64,000 bases of DNA. Source: Eubacteriales bacterium (GTDB lineage: Bacteria > Bacillota > Clostridia > Oscillospirales > Oscillospiraceae). Below, in pieces: positions 38,935 through 47,350 of the stretch (position 1 is the first letter of the stretch; every line of letters starts with the position of its first letter). Under the pieces are notes generated by a model. The model was not told where the DNA came from. It ran no database searches and saw only the letters and a list, made by a program, of their open reading frames with translations. Position numbers and translations under genes: made by a program. Location: contig JAUNQI010000012.1 of the NCBI GenBank assembly GCA_030536255.1, forward strand, positions 17,240 through 81,239, read 5' to 3'.

Positions 38935-39015
38935 GCCTATGCTGGAATAATACGAAATATCATCAGGTATCCAGTTAATGACACTTCACTCCGTTTCCAT
39001 GATATTCCGCCGGGA

Positions 39016-40047
39016 TCAATCTTTCTTCTTGTTCTGGGCCATGTCCAGAATAACAGCGAGAAGAATAATGGAACCGATAACGACCTTCTGCCAGTAGGAG
39101 TTAATATGCATGAGGTTCATGCCGTTGTTGATAACAGCAATGATAGCAACACCGAACATTGCTCTGCCAACGGATCCGCGGCCGCCGGAAAGGGAGGTTC
39201 CGCCGAGAACCGTTGCGGCAATTGCATACATTTCATATCCGTCACAGGCAGCAGGCTGGCCGTTCTGAAGTTTGGATGCATTCAGGACACCGGCGAGAGC
39301 CGCCATAACAGAACAGATTATGTGGCAGGCAAAAATAACACGCTTTGTGTTGATACCGCTCAGATGAGCCACACTGCGGTTGGAGCCGGTAGCATAAACA
39401 TGACGGCCAAATACCGTTTTGCTCAGGAGCGTGTGGACTATGAAAATAGTAATAATAACAACGATCGTAATAATGGGGATCCATCCGGTCGGCTTTGCCT
39501 CCGTCTTGACAAGGCGGCCGCCGCCGAGGAAACCATAGACATTTTCAACGCCGAATACAGATTTTCCGCCCGAGAAGATGAAGCAAAGTCCTCTTGCGAT
39601 CGTCTGCATAGCAAGCGTTGCAATCATCGGTACAACATTGAATTTCGTGATCATCAGGCCGTTAAAGCTGCCGCAGATGATACCGACAAGAAACGTAGAA
39701 CCGAGAAGGATCAGAACCGCACAGAAGGTATTCACATTGGGAAGCCTCTGGGCGATCAGCATAGATACAACACCGGCAAGAGCTGCAACAGAACCGACAG
39801 AAATATCAATTCCGCCAAGGATAATAACATACGTCAGACCTGCGGAAAGGACCGCATTGATTGCCATCTGCGTGGTAAGGTTGACGATATTGTTCATGCT
39901 GAAGAATGTTGACGTAGAAAACAGATCCGCAATATTTCCGGTCTTGAAGACCTTGGAGGTCCCGATACCAAAACCGAAGCAAAGCGCGATCAGAAAGATC
40001 ACAACAATATTGTTTTTTACAAAATGCTTAAAGCCGTTTTTCTGCAT
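39016..40047 (-). CDS. Ribose-type sugar ABC transporter permease
   Basis: A 343-residue RbsC-like permease with about nine to ten hydrophobic helices and the family motif GGIDISVGSVAALAGV, plus ATVLGGTSLSGGRGSV near the C-terminus. It forms the membrane channel of the importer and follows the ATPase gene by 6 nt. Confidence 0.92.
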   Translation of the reverse strand: MQKNGFKHFVKNNIVVIFLIALCFGFGIGTSKVFKTGNIADLFSTSTFFSMNNIVNLTTQMAINAVLSAGLTYVIILGGIDISVGSVAALAGVVSMLIAQRLPNVNTFCAVLILLGSTFLVGIICGSFNGLMITKFNVVPMIATLAMQTIARGLCFIFSGGKSVFGVENVYGFLGGGRLVKTEAKPTGWIPIITIVVIITIFIVHTLLSKTVFGRHVYATGSNRSVAHLSGINTKRVIFACHIICSVMAALAGVLNASKLQNGQPAACDGYEMYAIAATVLGGTSLSGGRGSVGRAMFGVAIIAVINNGMNLMHINSYWQKVVIGSIILLAVILDMAQNKKKD

Positions 40048-40053
40048 TTCTAT

Positions 40054-41568
40054 TTACGCTCCTTTTGCCGTGTTTTCAGCTGAGCCGCTGGCCAGAGTGA
40101 TAATTTCCTCTTCCGTTGCGCCTTCGTAAGGCAGCTCTCCGGTTAGCTTTCCTTCATGCATTACCAGGATCCGGTCACTGATTCCGATGATCTCGGGAAG
40201 CTCGGAGGAAACCATAATAACCGTTCCTCCCTGTGCAACGTAATCGTTCATCAGGGCATAGAACTCAGATTTCGCATTAACGTCAATTCCTCGCGTCGGC
40301 TCATCCAGGATCAGAATATCCGAGGATGCAATCAGCCATTTTGCAAGGATGACTTTCTGCTGGTTGCCGCCGGAAAGATTGGCGATAAGCGTCTCGATAC
40401 TCGGAGTTTTTACACCAAGCTTATCGACATACTCTTTCGCTGTTTCTTTTTCCCATTTGAAATTCAGGAAATTGAATTTTTTGTGGTTTTCTGTGAGACT
40501 TGGAAGAACAACGTTCTCCCGAACCGTAGACTGGAGCATCAGGCCCGTGCGGCGTCTGTCCTCGGTAACCATACCGATCCTTGCCGCAATAGCGTCCTTG
40601 GGGCTCTCGAAGTTAACTTCTTCACCGTTAACAAAGACCTTCCCGCTTTCCCGCTTGCGCGCACCGAAAATCGTCTCCATAACCTCTGTACGGCCGGCAC
40701 CGATCAGGCCGGCAACCCCCAGGATCTCCCCGCTGTACGCCGAAAAAGATATATTCTGGAACCATCTGCCTCCGCAGAGATTTTCAACCCGCAGCGTTTC
40801 TTTTCCTCTGGTATGCTTCTGACGGTTGTAATAATCCTTCATCTCACGGCCGACCATACTCGTAACAAGCTCGCGCTCCGTAATTTCCGAAAGGAGACAG
40901 GTCCTGACGAAGCAGCCGTCACGAAGAATCGTCGCTCTGTCGCAGATCTGGAAGATCTCTTTCATTCTGTGAGAAATGTAAATTACCGCAACATTTTTCT
41001 CCTTCAGCATGTTGATCTGCGTAAACAGCGCATTGATCTCATGCTCGGAAAGGGAAGATGTGGGTTCGTCCATAACAACGACCTTCGCATTATGGACAAT
41101 CACCTTCGCGATCTCAACCATCTGCTGCTGAGCCGCGGTGAGATCACGCGCAACGTCCGTTGCACGAATTGCAACATTCATGAAGTCCAGCGCTTCCTGC
41201 GCCAGTTCATTCATGCGGCGGGTATCAACAAAATACCCGTTTTTCTTTCTGGGCTCCATACCCAGGAAAATATTCTGGGCCACTGTGAGATCATTGGCAA
41301 TGCTCAATTCCTGATGAATTACCGCAATGCCCGCATCAAGGGCCTGACCGGGATTGTCAAAGGAAACCTGTTCTCCGTTGTAAATGATCTGACCTTCGGT
41401 AGGTGTATATACACCGGACAGGATCTTGATCAGCGTCGACTTTCCCGCACCATTTTCACCAAGCAGAGCGTGAACCTCGCCGGGGTAAAAATCAGCGGAT
41501 ATATCAGTCAGTGCCTGAACACCCGGAAAATGTTTATAAATATGTACTGCCTGAATGCATGGTTTCAT
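40054..41568 (-). CDS. Ribose-type sugar ABC transporter ATPase (two ATPase domains)
   Basis: A 504-residue RbsA-like tandem ATPase. Domain 1 has GENGAGKST, VMDEPTSSLS and an LTAAQQQMVEIAK signature; domain 2 has the usual degenerate loop GLIGAGRTE, LSGGNQQKVILAKW and ILDEPTRGIDV. It powers uptake through the adjacent permease. The ATG at 41568 is preferred because AAAGGAAA precedes it; the ORF extends upstream to 41601 without support. Confidence 0.92.
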   Translation of the reverse strand: MKPCIQAVHIYKHFPGVQALTDISADFYPGEVHALLGENGAGKSTLIKILSGVYTPTEGQIIYNGEQVSFDNPGQALDAGIAVIHQELSIANDLTVAQNIFLGMEPRKKNGYFVDTRRMNELAQEALDFMNVAIRATDVARDLTAAQQQMVEIAKVIVHNAKVVVMDEPTSSLSEHEINALFTQINMLKEKNVAVIYISHRMKEIFQICDRATILRDGCFVRTCLLSEITERELVTSMVGREMKDYYNRQKHTRGKETLRVENLCGGRWFQNISFSAYSGEILGVAGLIGAGRTEVMETIFGARKRESGKVFVNGEEVNFESPKDAIAARIGMVTEDRRRTGLMLQSTVRENVVLPSLTENHKKFNFLNFKWEKETAKEYVDKLGVKTPSIETLIANLSGGNQQKVILAKWLIASSDILILDEPTRGIDVNAKSEFYALMNDYVAQGGTVIMVSSELPEIIGISDRILVMHEGKLTGELPYEGATEEEIITLASGSAENTAKGA

Positions 41569-41582
41569 GATGTTTCCTTTAT

Positions 41583-41652
41583 TGCGGGAAAACTCCCGCA
41601 CATCTTAATATTGTTCTTATATATTTTGAGGGTACACAAGAAGTGTACCCTC
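41583..41652 (-). other. Two hairpins between the sugar-binding protein and ATPase genes
   Basis: Perfect stems of 10 bp (41628-41637 with 41643-41652) and 7 bp (41583-41589 with 41594-41600) lie in the intercistronic gap, without a strong T-run. Such structures often stabilise the upstream binding-protein message and reduce read-through, giving more binding protein than ATPase. This role is inferred. Confidence 0.6.
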
Positions 41653-41678
41653 TTCAAGTAAGATATTATACTGTGAAA

Positions 41679-42626
41679 TTACTTCTGGGGAATTGCGTTG
41701 GAAGCATCAACGAGGTAGGGGCTGATGAGGATGGTCTGCTCGTCAACAGTGCCTTCCTTGACGTACTTGAGCATCTGCTCGGAAATCTGGTAGCCAATGT
41801 TGTACGGATCCTGTGCAACGTCTGCGAACCAGATCTTGCCGTTCTCTTCATCAAGGATTGCTGCATGTGCTTCGGGGTTAGCATCGAAGCCGATCATCTT
41901 TGTGGTTGCGCCGGCATTCTTGATTGCTGCGAGAGCGCCGATGCAGGCAGGATCACCAACGGTGAAGATGCAAGCCATGTCGGGGTACTCGGTGAGAGCG
42001 CCGTCCATGAGCTGCTGAGCAATGTCTGCCTGGCCTTCGTAGTTGCCGATGTTGACGATGGTGAGGTTGTACTTCTCTTCGTACTCGTTAACAACGCTGT
42101 ACCAGCCTTCTTCACGGTCGATGCAGGACTGCGGCTCGGGGTATCCGATGATACCGATAACAGCGCCGTCGGTCATGCCCATGTCTTCGAGAGCCTTGAT
42201 GGTAGCTTCGCCGCCAACAACGCCGCCCTGATAGTTGTCAGTGCCGACAAAGCACTTTACGCAGTCAGTGAGGGTAGTGGTGCAGTCGAAGGTGAACATG
42301 GGAACGCCGTCCTTGTCGGCATTGATGATAGCCTGAGTGCAGCCGGCAGGCTCATTGCATGCGAGGGAGATCGCATCAACGCCCATGGTTACGAGGTCTT
42401 CAATACGCTCGGTAGCGATATCGCCGGAAAGGTTGCTCTCGAGAACAACTGCCTCAAAGCCGAGCTCTTCAGCTGCAGCATTGATACCGTCTTCAATGGA
42501 GCAATAGAATGCGTGCTCTCTGGAACCAAGAATGAATCCGAGAGTGGGTGCTTCGTCAGCAAATGCAATAGCGCCAATGCTGAGAACAAGGCACAGTGCA
42601 AGAAGAATGCTTGTTAGTTTTTTCAT
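41679..42626 (-). CDS. Sugar ABC transporter substrate-binding protein (RbsB-like)
   Basis: A 315-residue periplasmic-binding-protein-type I protein. Signal peptide residues 1-23 end AIAFA|DEA with no lipobox Cys, so it is secreted or held by charge rather than lipidated. Two Rossmann lobes follow, with motifs CNEPAGCTQAI, VGTDNYQGG and MIGFDANPEA. The ligand cannot be read from sequence. Codon use is biased like gap, implying high expression. Confidence 0.9.
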   Translation of the reverse strand: MKKLTSILLALCLVLSIGAIAFADEAPTLGFILGSREHAFYCSIEDGINAAAEELGFEAVVLESNLSGDIATERIEDLVTMGVDAISLACNEPAGCTQAIINADKDGVPMFTFDCTTTLTDCVKCFVGTDNYQGGVVGGEATIKALEDMGMTDGAVIGIIGYPEPQSCIDREEGWYSVVNEYEEKYNLTIVNIGNYEGQADIAQQLMDGALTEYPDMACIFTVGDPACIGALAAIKNAGATTKMIGFDANPEAHAAILDEENGKIWFADVAQDPYNIGYQISEQMLKYVKEGTVDEQTILISPYLVDASNAIPQK

Positions 42627-42675
42627 AACTAACCCTCCATAAAAATTTTTATTTAAACCGCAAGCTGCGATTTAT

Positions 42676-43458
42676 TTACTCATTTTCATCCGAGAATATG
42701 ATTGGAATTTTTTTCTCAATTCCTCTGTAATCCACATTTTCGTTCCGGCTGTCCGTAATGATCGCCGTACAGCTATGGCCGGTTTCGAATCCGAAGACCT
42801 TCACCAGAAAACGCCTGTTGAACTTCGTATAATCCGCAATGACGTAGCTTTTTCTTGCAGAAGCGCACATACAGGCCTTGATGGAAGCATCAAAAAAATA
42901 GTCCGTGGAAAACCCGAAATTTTCATCGATCCCGCTCGTTCCGATAAAGCATTTATCCGCGCTCATCGACCGAAGCTGACTCTCCGCCTTCGGACCTTCC
43001 GTTGTACCGATGGCCCGGTTCATCACGCCGCCAATCATAACGATCTCAATGTTTTTTTTCGTAACAAGCTGGGCAGTCCGGAGGGAATTCGTAATGATCG
43101 TCAGATTCTGGTAATCCTTTTCGTTGATCAGCGAAACCAGCTGATGGATCGTTGAAGAGCCGTCCAGAATTACGGAGTCCCCGTCTTCGATAAACTCTAT
43201 CGCTCTGCGGGCGATCATCTGCTTTTCCCGGAGATGAATTACACTGAGCTCGGAAATATCCGTATAGTTCCGGGTCTTATACTTCATCATCGCGCCGCCA
43301 TGCGTCCGGATGATGCGATTTTCCTGCGCCAGCTCGTCCAGATCCTTTCGGATCGTAACCTCGGAATACCCGAAATCCCGGCTGAGCTCCTGAACGCTGA
43401 CAGATCCCCGGTCTTTTACGATTTTTTCAATATTGGACTGTCTTTCTTTTGCTAACAC
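42676..43458 (-). CDS. DeoR/GlpR family transcriptional regulator
   Basis: A 260-residue repressor: N-terminal winged helix (NIEKIVKDRGSVSVQELSRDF, then GYSEVTIRKDLDEL) and a sugar-phosphate-binding C-terminal domain (DGSSTIHQLV, ITNSLRTAQ, IGGVMNR). The GTG at 43458 has AGGAG 9 nt upstream and gives the usual family N-terminus; the ORF extends to 43515 without support. It is first in the importer/DhaK operon and probably controls it in response to a phosphorylated sugar. Confidence 0.9.
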   Translation of the reverse strand: MLAKERQSNIEKIVKDRGSVSVQELSRDFGYSEVTIRKDLDELAQENRIIRTHGGAMMKYKTRNYTDISELSVIHLREKQMIARRAIEFIEDGDSVILDGSSTIHQLVSLINEKDYQNLTIITNSLRTAQLVTKKNIEIVMIGGVMNRAIGTTEGPKAESQLRSMSADKCFIGTSGIDENFGFSTDYFFDASIKACMCASARKSYVIADYTKFNRRFLVKVFGFETGHSCTAIITDSRNENVDYRGIEKKIPIIFSDENE

Positions 43459-43544
43459 TGTTTTTTGCTCCTGTATGAATAAAGCTGTCCGCTGCAAGAG
43501 AATCCGGTTAAACAAGAAAAAGGCCGTCTTCCAAACCTGTATTT

Positions 43545-43573
43545 ATTATATCTTCCGGCTGTATTCTTGTCAA
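43545..43573 (-). promoter_or_regulatory. Consensus sigma-A promoter of the DeoR-led sugar operon
   Basis: On the minus strand TTGACA (43573-43568) and TATAAT (43550-43545) are separated by 17 nt. Just upstream (43585-43622 region) are several GAAAG/CGAAA repeats of the kind bound by DeoR-family regulators. Promoter match is direct; operator role is inferred. Confidence 0.8.
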
Positions 43574-43677
43574 CAAATAATCTTTTGTTTTCTTTCTTTT
43601 TCTTTCGTTATTTTCCGATATCGAAAGCTGTGGATTGCGTTTTGTTTCTTTGCTGCGGCTTTTGATGGATCGGAAGA

Positions 43678-44610
43678 TCAATCCCCGATCATCTTTCTGA
43701 CGTTCTCCGGACTGATTTCTCCTTCCATCGGACCGAAGGCTGCGGCATCAAGTGCTCCGGCAGCGTTTGCTTCCTTTGCAGCCTGCTCAATGCTCTTTCC
43801 CAGCGTAAGCGCCGCAAGGAACGCACCGTCAAAGCAGTCTCCTGCCCCGGTGGCATCCGCCTGAACCACGTGATATGCCGGCAGACTCCAGCTGTTTTCT
43901 CTTGTGAAAACTCTGCAGCCCTTTGATCCGTTCTTCAGAACGATCATTTCCAGTTTTTCATTCCCGAACAGTTTTTCCACGGCTGTCTCGATATCCTTTT
44001 CCCCGGACATCATCAGAAGCTCGTCAACACCGGGCATCAGAATGGAACAGTTGTCCACGATTGGAGCAATGATCTCCATTAGGTTGCCGCCACGCAAAAG
44101 CTCCGTACGGATATTGGGGTCAAAACTGATCTTTGCGCCCTTTTCGGCAAACAGAAGAGCCGTTTTTACGATCCTGCGGCAAAAATCCTCATTCGCCGTC
44201 AGAGAACATCCCATGATATGGAAGAAGCCGGGATCAGAGATCTCGTTCATGTCCGGAACCTCTGCCTCAACTGCCGGAGTTCCGTCAATATGGAAGATAA
44301 ACTCACGGGAGCCGTCATCGTGATACATTACGAAGGCATTCCCTGTCGCCTTCTTGTCAGAATGAAGAACCTGACTGCAGTCCACGCCGTAGCTCTCGAG
44401 CCGGGAGGTAAGAAAATCACCGAAGGCATCCTTGCCGACTCCGCCGATGATTCCGGCCTTTGCGCCCATTCTGGCCGCAGACGAGATCATAATTGCAGGA
44501 GCACCGCTAGGGAACGGCCCTATATATTCCGCCGGAACATTGTGCGGCATTTCTGATCTCGGGCGCATGATCTCCATAATCATTTCTCCCATTGTCCAAA
44601 TACTCTTCAT
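43678..44610 (-). CDS. PfkB-family carbohydrate kinase
   Basis: A 310-residue ribokinase-fold sugar kinase with an early FPSGAPAIMISSAARMG segment and the C-terminal anion-hole/catalytic motif ADATGAGDCFDGAF. Sequence style is near tagatose/2-keto-sugar kinases, but the substrate is not certain. AGGAGGAAC precedes the start. It lies between the MFS transporter and the DeoR-led operon, so it probably phosphorylates a sugar of the same or a linked pathway. Confidence 0.85.
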   Translation of the reverse strand: MKSIWTMGEMIMEIMRPRSEMPHNVPAEYIGPFPSGAPAIMISSAARMGAKAGIIGGVGKDAFGDFLTSRLESYGVDCSQVLHSDKKATGNAFVMYHDDGSREFIFHIDGTPAVEAEVPDMNEISDPGFFHIMGCSLTANEDFCRRIVKTALLFAEKGAKISFDPNIRTELLRGGNLMEIIAPIVDNCSILMPGVDELLMMSGEKDIETAVEKLFGNEKLEMIVLKNGSKGCRVFTRENSWSLPAYHVVQADATGAGDCFDGAFLAALTLGKSIEQAAKEANAAGALDAAAFGPMEGEISPENVRKMIGD

Positions 44611-44699
44611 TTGTTCCTCCTTTTATACTTTTGTAAAATTATTGTTTCATCTTTTCTGATATTAGCATACCGGTACGGGCAATGCAATATAAGAAAACA

Positions 44700-45866
44700 T
44701 TATGTACACTTTCTTCCCGTTTTCAAAACAAAGACAAAGCTCGTGATCACCATGAATACCGCGCAGAGAAGCAGTCCGAAGCGAAGCCCGATCGTCGCCT
44801 CGCAGAATCCAAGCACCGGAGGTGCGATTCCCTGCCCCAGGTACAGCGACAGCATCATCAGCGAAGTTGTCATCAGAGTGTTTCCCTCGGTTTCTTCGCA
44901 TGCAACGTTGAGCATGCAGGGAATCATCGCTCCATAGCAGAAGCTGCTCAGTGCAATTCCGATGCAGACGGTCAGTCCGCCGGAGAACGGCAGCACCGCC
45001 AGAAGGATCACAGCTGCTGCAAATCCGGCATATTTTATCAGATTTTCCGGACGGATCCCCGTATACGGCATCAGGAACCGGGCAAGCAGAACTCCGGTGA
45101 ACATAAAGCTCAGCGCCGCGTTCCCGAGAGAGCTGCCCAGTGTCGTACCGACATAATAATTCACCCAGTTATTCATTCCGCCCATAAAGAACCCATGGCA
45201 GAACATTGCCAGAATAAAGAACGGAAGAGAACCCAGCCGAAGTACCGTTCGAAGATCAGCCAGCGTCAGCCGTTCTTCCTTTTTACTGCTTTCTCCCGCA
45301 TCCGGTTTTCTTTCTGTAAGAAGCATTGCTGCCGTCAGCGCTACGCCGAAAATCGCAAGGAACAGATAAATATTGTTCCAGTCCACTCCGCGGGAAATCA
45401 GCGCGGAATAGATCAGCGGTACAGCCATACTTACGATTCCAAAGGTGGAATGCAGATGGCACATTTTTTCTGTGGCTTCTTTTCCGGTATAAAGATCCGC
45501 AATCACGGAGGAAAGAAGCGTATCCATCAGACCCATCCCGATTCCCGCAAGAAACCACAGAGAAATAAACAGCGGGAACGGCGGAAGAAACGTCAGGCAT
45601 CCGATAAAGACGGTGCCGAGTGCAAAGCCTGCCGTGAGAAGTCTTGTTTTTTTCACCCGGCCGGTTAGAAAAAGTGCCAGCACAAAGGCCGCCATTCCGC
45701 CAAAGGAAGAGAGAAGCGCTGCCAGCCCCTGATCTGAACTTCCCAGACCGTAATGCTCAATCACGTATTTGAGCAGAGAACCCTGCAGCGCAAAAATCGC
45801 CGATAAAAAACCCATTCCGCAGAAGACCTCTACGGTAAGAACTGTTTTTCTTTTTGAAGACGACAT
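44700..45866 (-). CDS. MFS transporter
   Basis: A 388-residue major facilitator protein with about 12 hydrophobic helices and a charged central loop (DAGESSKKEERLT) near residue 195. The layout fits small-molecule or sugar transporters of the fucose-permease-like group. It has its own consensus promoter and leads towards the PfkB gene 89 nt downstream, so both may share a transcript. Confidence 0.8.
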   Translation of the reverse strand: MSSSKRKTVLTVEVFCGMGFLSAIFALQGSLLKYVIEHYGLGSSDQGLAALLSSFGGMAAFVLALFLTGRVKKTRLLTAGFALGTVFIGCLTFLPPFPLFISLWFLAGIGMGLMDTLLSSVIADLYTGKEATEKMCHLHSTFGIVSMAVPLIYSALISRGVDWNNIYLFLAIFGVALTAAMLLTERKPDAGESSKKEERLTLADLRTVLRLGSLPFFILAMFCHGFFMGGMNNWVNYYVGTTLGSSLGNAALSFMFTGVLLARFLMPYTGIRPENLIKYAGFAAAVILLAVLPFSGGLTVCIGIALSSFCYGAMIPCMLNVACEETEGNTLMTTSLMMLSLYLGQGIAPPVLGFCEATIGLRFGLLLCAVFMVITSFVFVLKTGRKCT

Positions 45867-45902
45867 AGTATTTGCCTTTCTTCTGTATAAGAAATATGAA
45901 TT

Positions 45903-45969
45903 CCCGGTAACCTCTGCTTATCAGCAGAAAATACCGGGTTCATTATAGGTCAAGCCGGATTTTTGTCAA
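45903..45969 (-). promoter_or_regulatory. Consensus promoter with hairpin at the transcription start, upstream of the MFS gene
   Basis: On the minus strand TTGACA (45969-45964) and TATAAT (45947-45942) are separated by 16 nt. An inverted repeat (outer arms 45903-45909 and 45932-45938, inner arms TCTGCT/AGCAGA) lies exactly where transcription would begin, so it is either an operator or a 5' stabilising hairpin. The rest of 45867-46106 holds no gene I can support. Confidence 0.65.
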
Positions 45970-46106
45970 CAATAATCCTTCCGGATCTTCTCTGTGAATT
46001 GAACTTTTCTTTGACAACCCCCGTCTTCCTGTTTTTTGAACTTCTCCGAACGGAAACGGATGTCCGCCGGAACGAAGCTTCTGCGATCGGAAAAACATAC
46101 TGGAGG

Positions 46107-46135
46107 TTGAAAAGACTCCGGTAATATGATATAGT
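46107..46135 (+). promoter_or_regulatory. Putative sigma-A promoter of the FecCD-type importer operon
   Basis: TTGAAA (46107-46112) and TATAGT (46130-46135) are separated by 17 nt, leaving a leader of about 170 nt before the first gene. Confidence 0.55.
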
Positions 46136-46255
46136 AAATTAATAATCGACTGAAGTCGGTTTAGGGTTGCTGAAGCAGGCCGGATCATTATCATTGCGTA
46201 TCCCGTTTTCCATTTTTAATTCTTCATTAATCTATTATAGACCGTATGAAACTGT

Positions 46256-46293
46256 CGCAAACACCTGAAGGTGTATTGCGGCATTATTTTTTT
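46256..46293 (+). terminator. Terminator within the leader of the FecCD-type operon (possible attenuator)
   Basis: Arms 46256-46265 and 46270-46280 form a 10-bp stem with one bulged A and a TGAA loop, followed by ATTATTTTTTT. It ends only 17 nt before the start codon and lies downstream of the promoter, with no plus-strand gene upstream for it to serve, so it may be an attenuator or the expression platform of a riboswitch. Confidence 0.6.
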
Positions 46294-46309
46294 GCAGAGG
46301 AGAGACATT

Positions 46310-47350
46310 ATGAGAAAAAAACGGTGCGCTGTTTTTTGGACACTCGGATTATCCGTGGTCTTCATGTCGTTTCTCTGTCTGTTTGTCGGTTCGTCTCATA
46401 TGAGCATAAAAGATTGTTTTCTCGCCTTGCTTGGAAAAGGAACCGATGCCAGTATCCGGATCATTCGTAATATCCGTATTCCGAGAGTGCTGGCCGCACT
46501 GATTGCGGGCGCAGGACTGTCTGCCGCCGGATTAGTGATGCAGACAACGCTGAACAATGCGATGGCTTCTCCATCGACGCTGGGAGTATCCAATGCCGCT
46601 GTTTTCGGCGCCAATCTTTCTATTATCGCATTTTCCGGCGGGTTTTTAAGCACCGGCAACAATCTCTCCTCTTATACGGTTGGGATCAATCCTTATGCAA
46701 CAGGAATTATTGCCTTCGCTTTTTCCGTTCTTTCCGTACTTCTGATCCTCGGAATGTGCCGCCTGCGGTCTTTTTCCCCCGGAGCAGTCGTCCTCGCAGG
46801 CATTGCCGTCGGTTCCGTTTGGACAGCCGCCACAACCGTCTTACAGTTCTATGCAACCGACGTCGGTCTTTCCGCTGCCGTGATATGGAGCTTCGGCGAT
46901 CTCGGACGGGCAACCTATGAAACTGATCTGATCATGTTCCTCGCGGTCGCTGCCGCACTGTCTGTTTTTTCGCTGATGGCCTGGAAATATAATGCTTTGC
47001 TTTCCGGAGAAAGTACAGCAATCAGTCTGGGGGTCAGCGTCTCTTCGCTTCGTTTCGTCTCTCTTCTTCTCGCCTCTCTCGTAACGGCGGTATGCGTCTC
47101 ATTTCTCGGTATCATTGGTTTTGTTGGTATCATTTGCCCGCATATCACGAAAAAGCTGCTTGGGCAGGATCATCGGGTATCGCTGCCGGCTTCCGCACTG
47201 ACCGGAAGTTTGCTCCTTTTATGTGCAGATACTCTCTCCCGCAGTCTCGGCAACGGCTCTGCCCTTCCGGTGGGAGCTATTACCTCCCTGCTCGGAGCTC
47301 CTTTCTTTCTCGCAATCATTTTCGGTAAAAGGGGGAACATTAATGCTTGA
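46310..47350 (+). CDS. FecCD-family ABC transporter permease
   Basis: A 346-residue permease of the siderophore/cobalamin/heme import type (BtuC/FecCD). About nine to ten hydrophobic helices, with RIPRVLAALIAGAGLSAAGLVMQ, ASPSTLGVSNAAVFGA and FLGIIGFVGIICPHITK as family motifs. GAGGAGAG precedes the ATG at 46310. It overlaps the ATPase gene by 8 nt. Confidence 0.9.
   Translation: MRKKRCAVFWTLGLSVVFMSFLCLFVGSSHMSIKDCFLALLGKGTDASIRIIRNIRIPRVLAALIAGAGLSAAGLVMQTTLNNAMASPSTLGVSNAAVFGANLSIIAFSGGFLSTGNNLSSYTVGINPYATGIIAFAFSVLSVLLILGMCRLRSFSPGAVVLAGIAVGSVWTAATTVLQFYATDVGLSAAVIWSFGDLGRATYETDLIMFLAVAAALSVFSLMAWKYNALLSGESTAISLGVSVSSLRFVSLLLASLVTAVCVSFLGIIGFVGIICPHITKKLLGQDHRVSLPASALTGSLLLLCADTLSRSLGNGSALPVGAITSLLGAPFFLAIIFGKRGNINA

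Noticed and set aside
38059..39912. 617-codon plus-strand open frame
   Set aside because: It lies antisense to the second dhaK and the rbsC-like genes, has no ribosome-binding site and gives a low-complexity His/Asn/Arg-rich product; it is a shadow of real genes.
40156..41661. 501-codon plus-strand open frame
   Set aside because: It is antisense to the RbsA-like ATPase and has no recognisable domains.
46189..46205. Fur-box-like sequence in the FecCD-type leader
   Set aside because: Only a partial ATCATTATCATT match on one half; the second half does not fit the palindrome.
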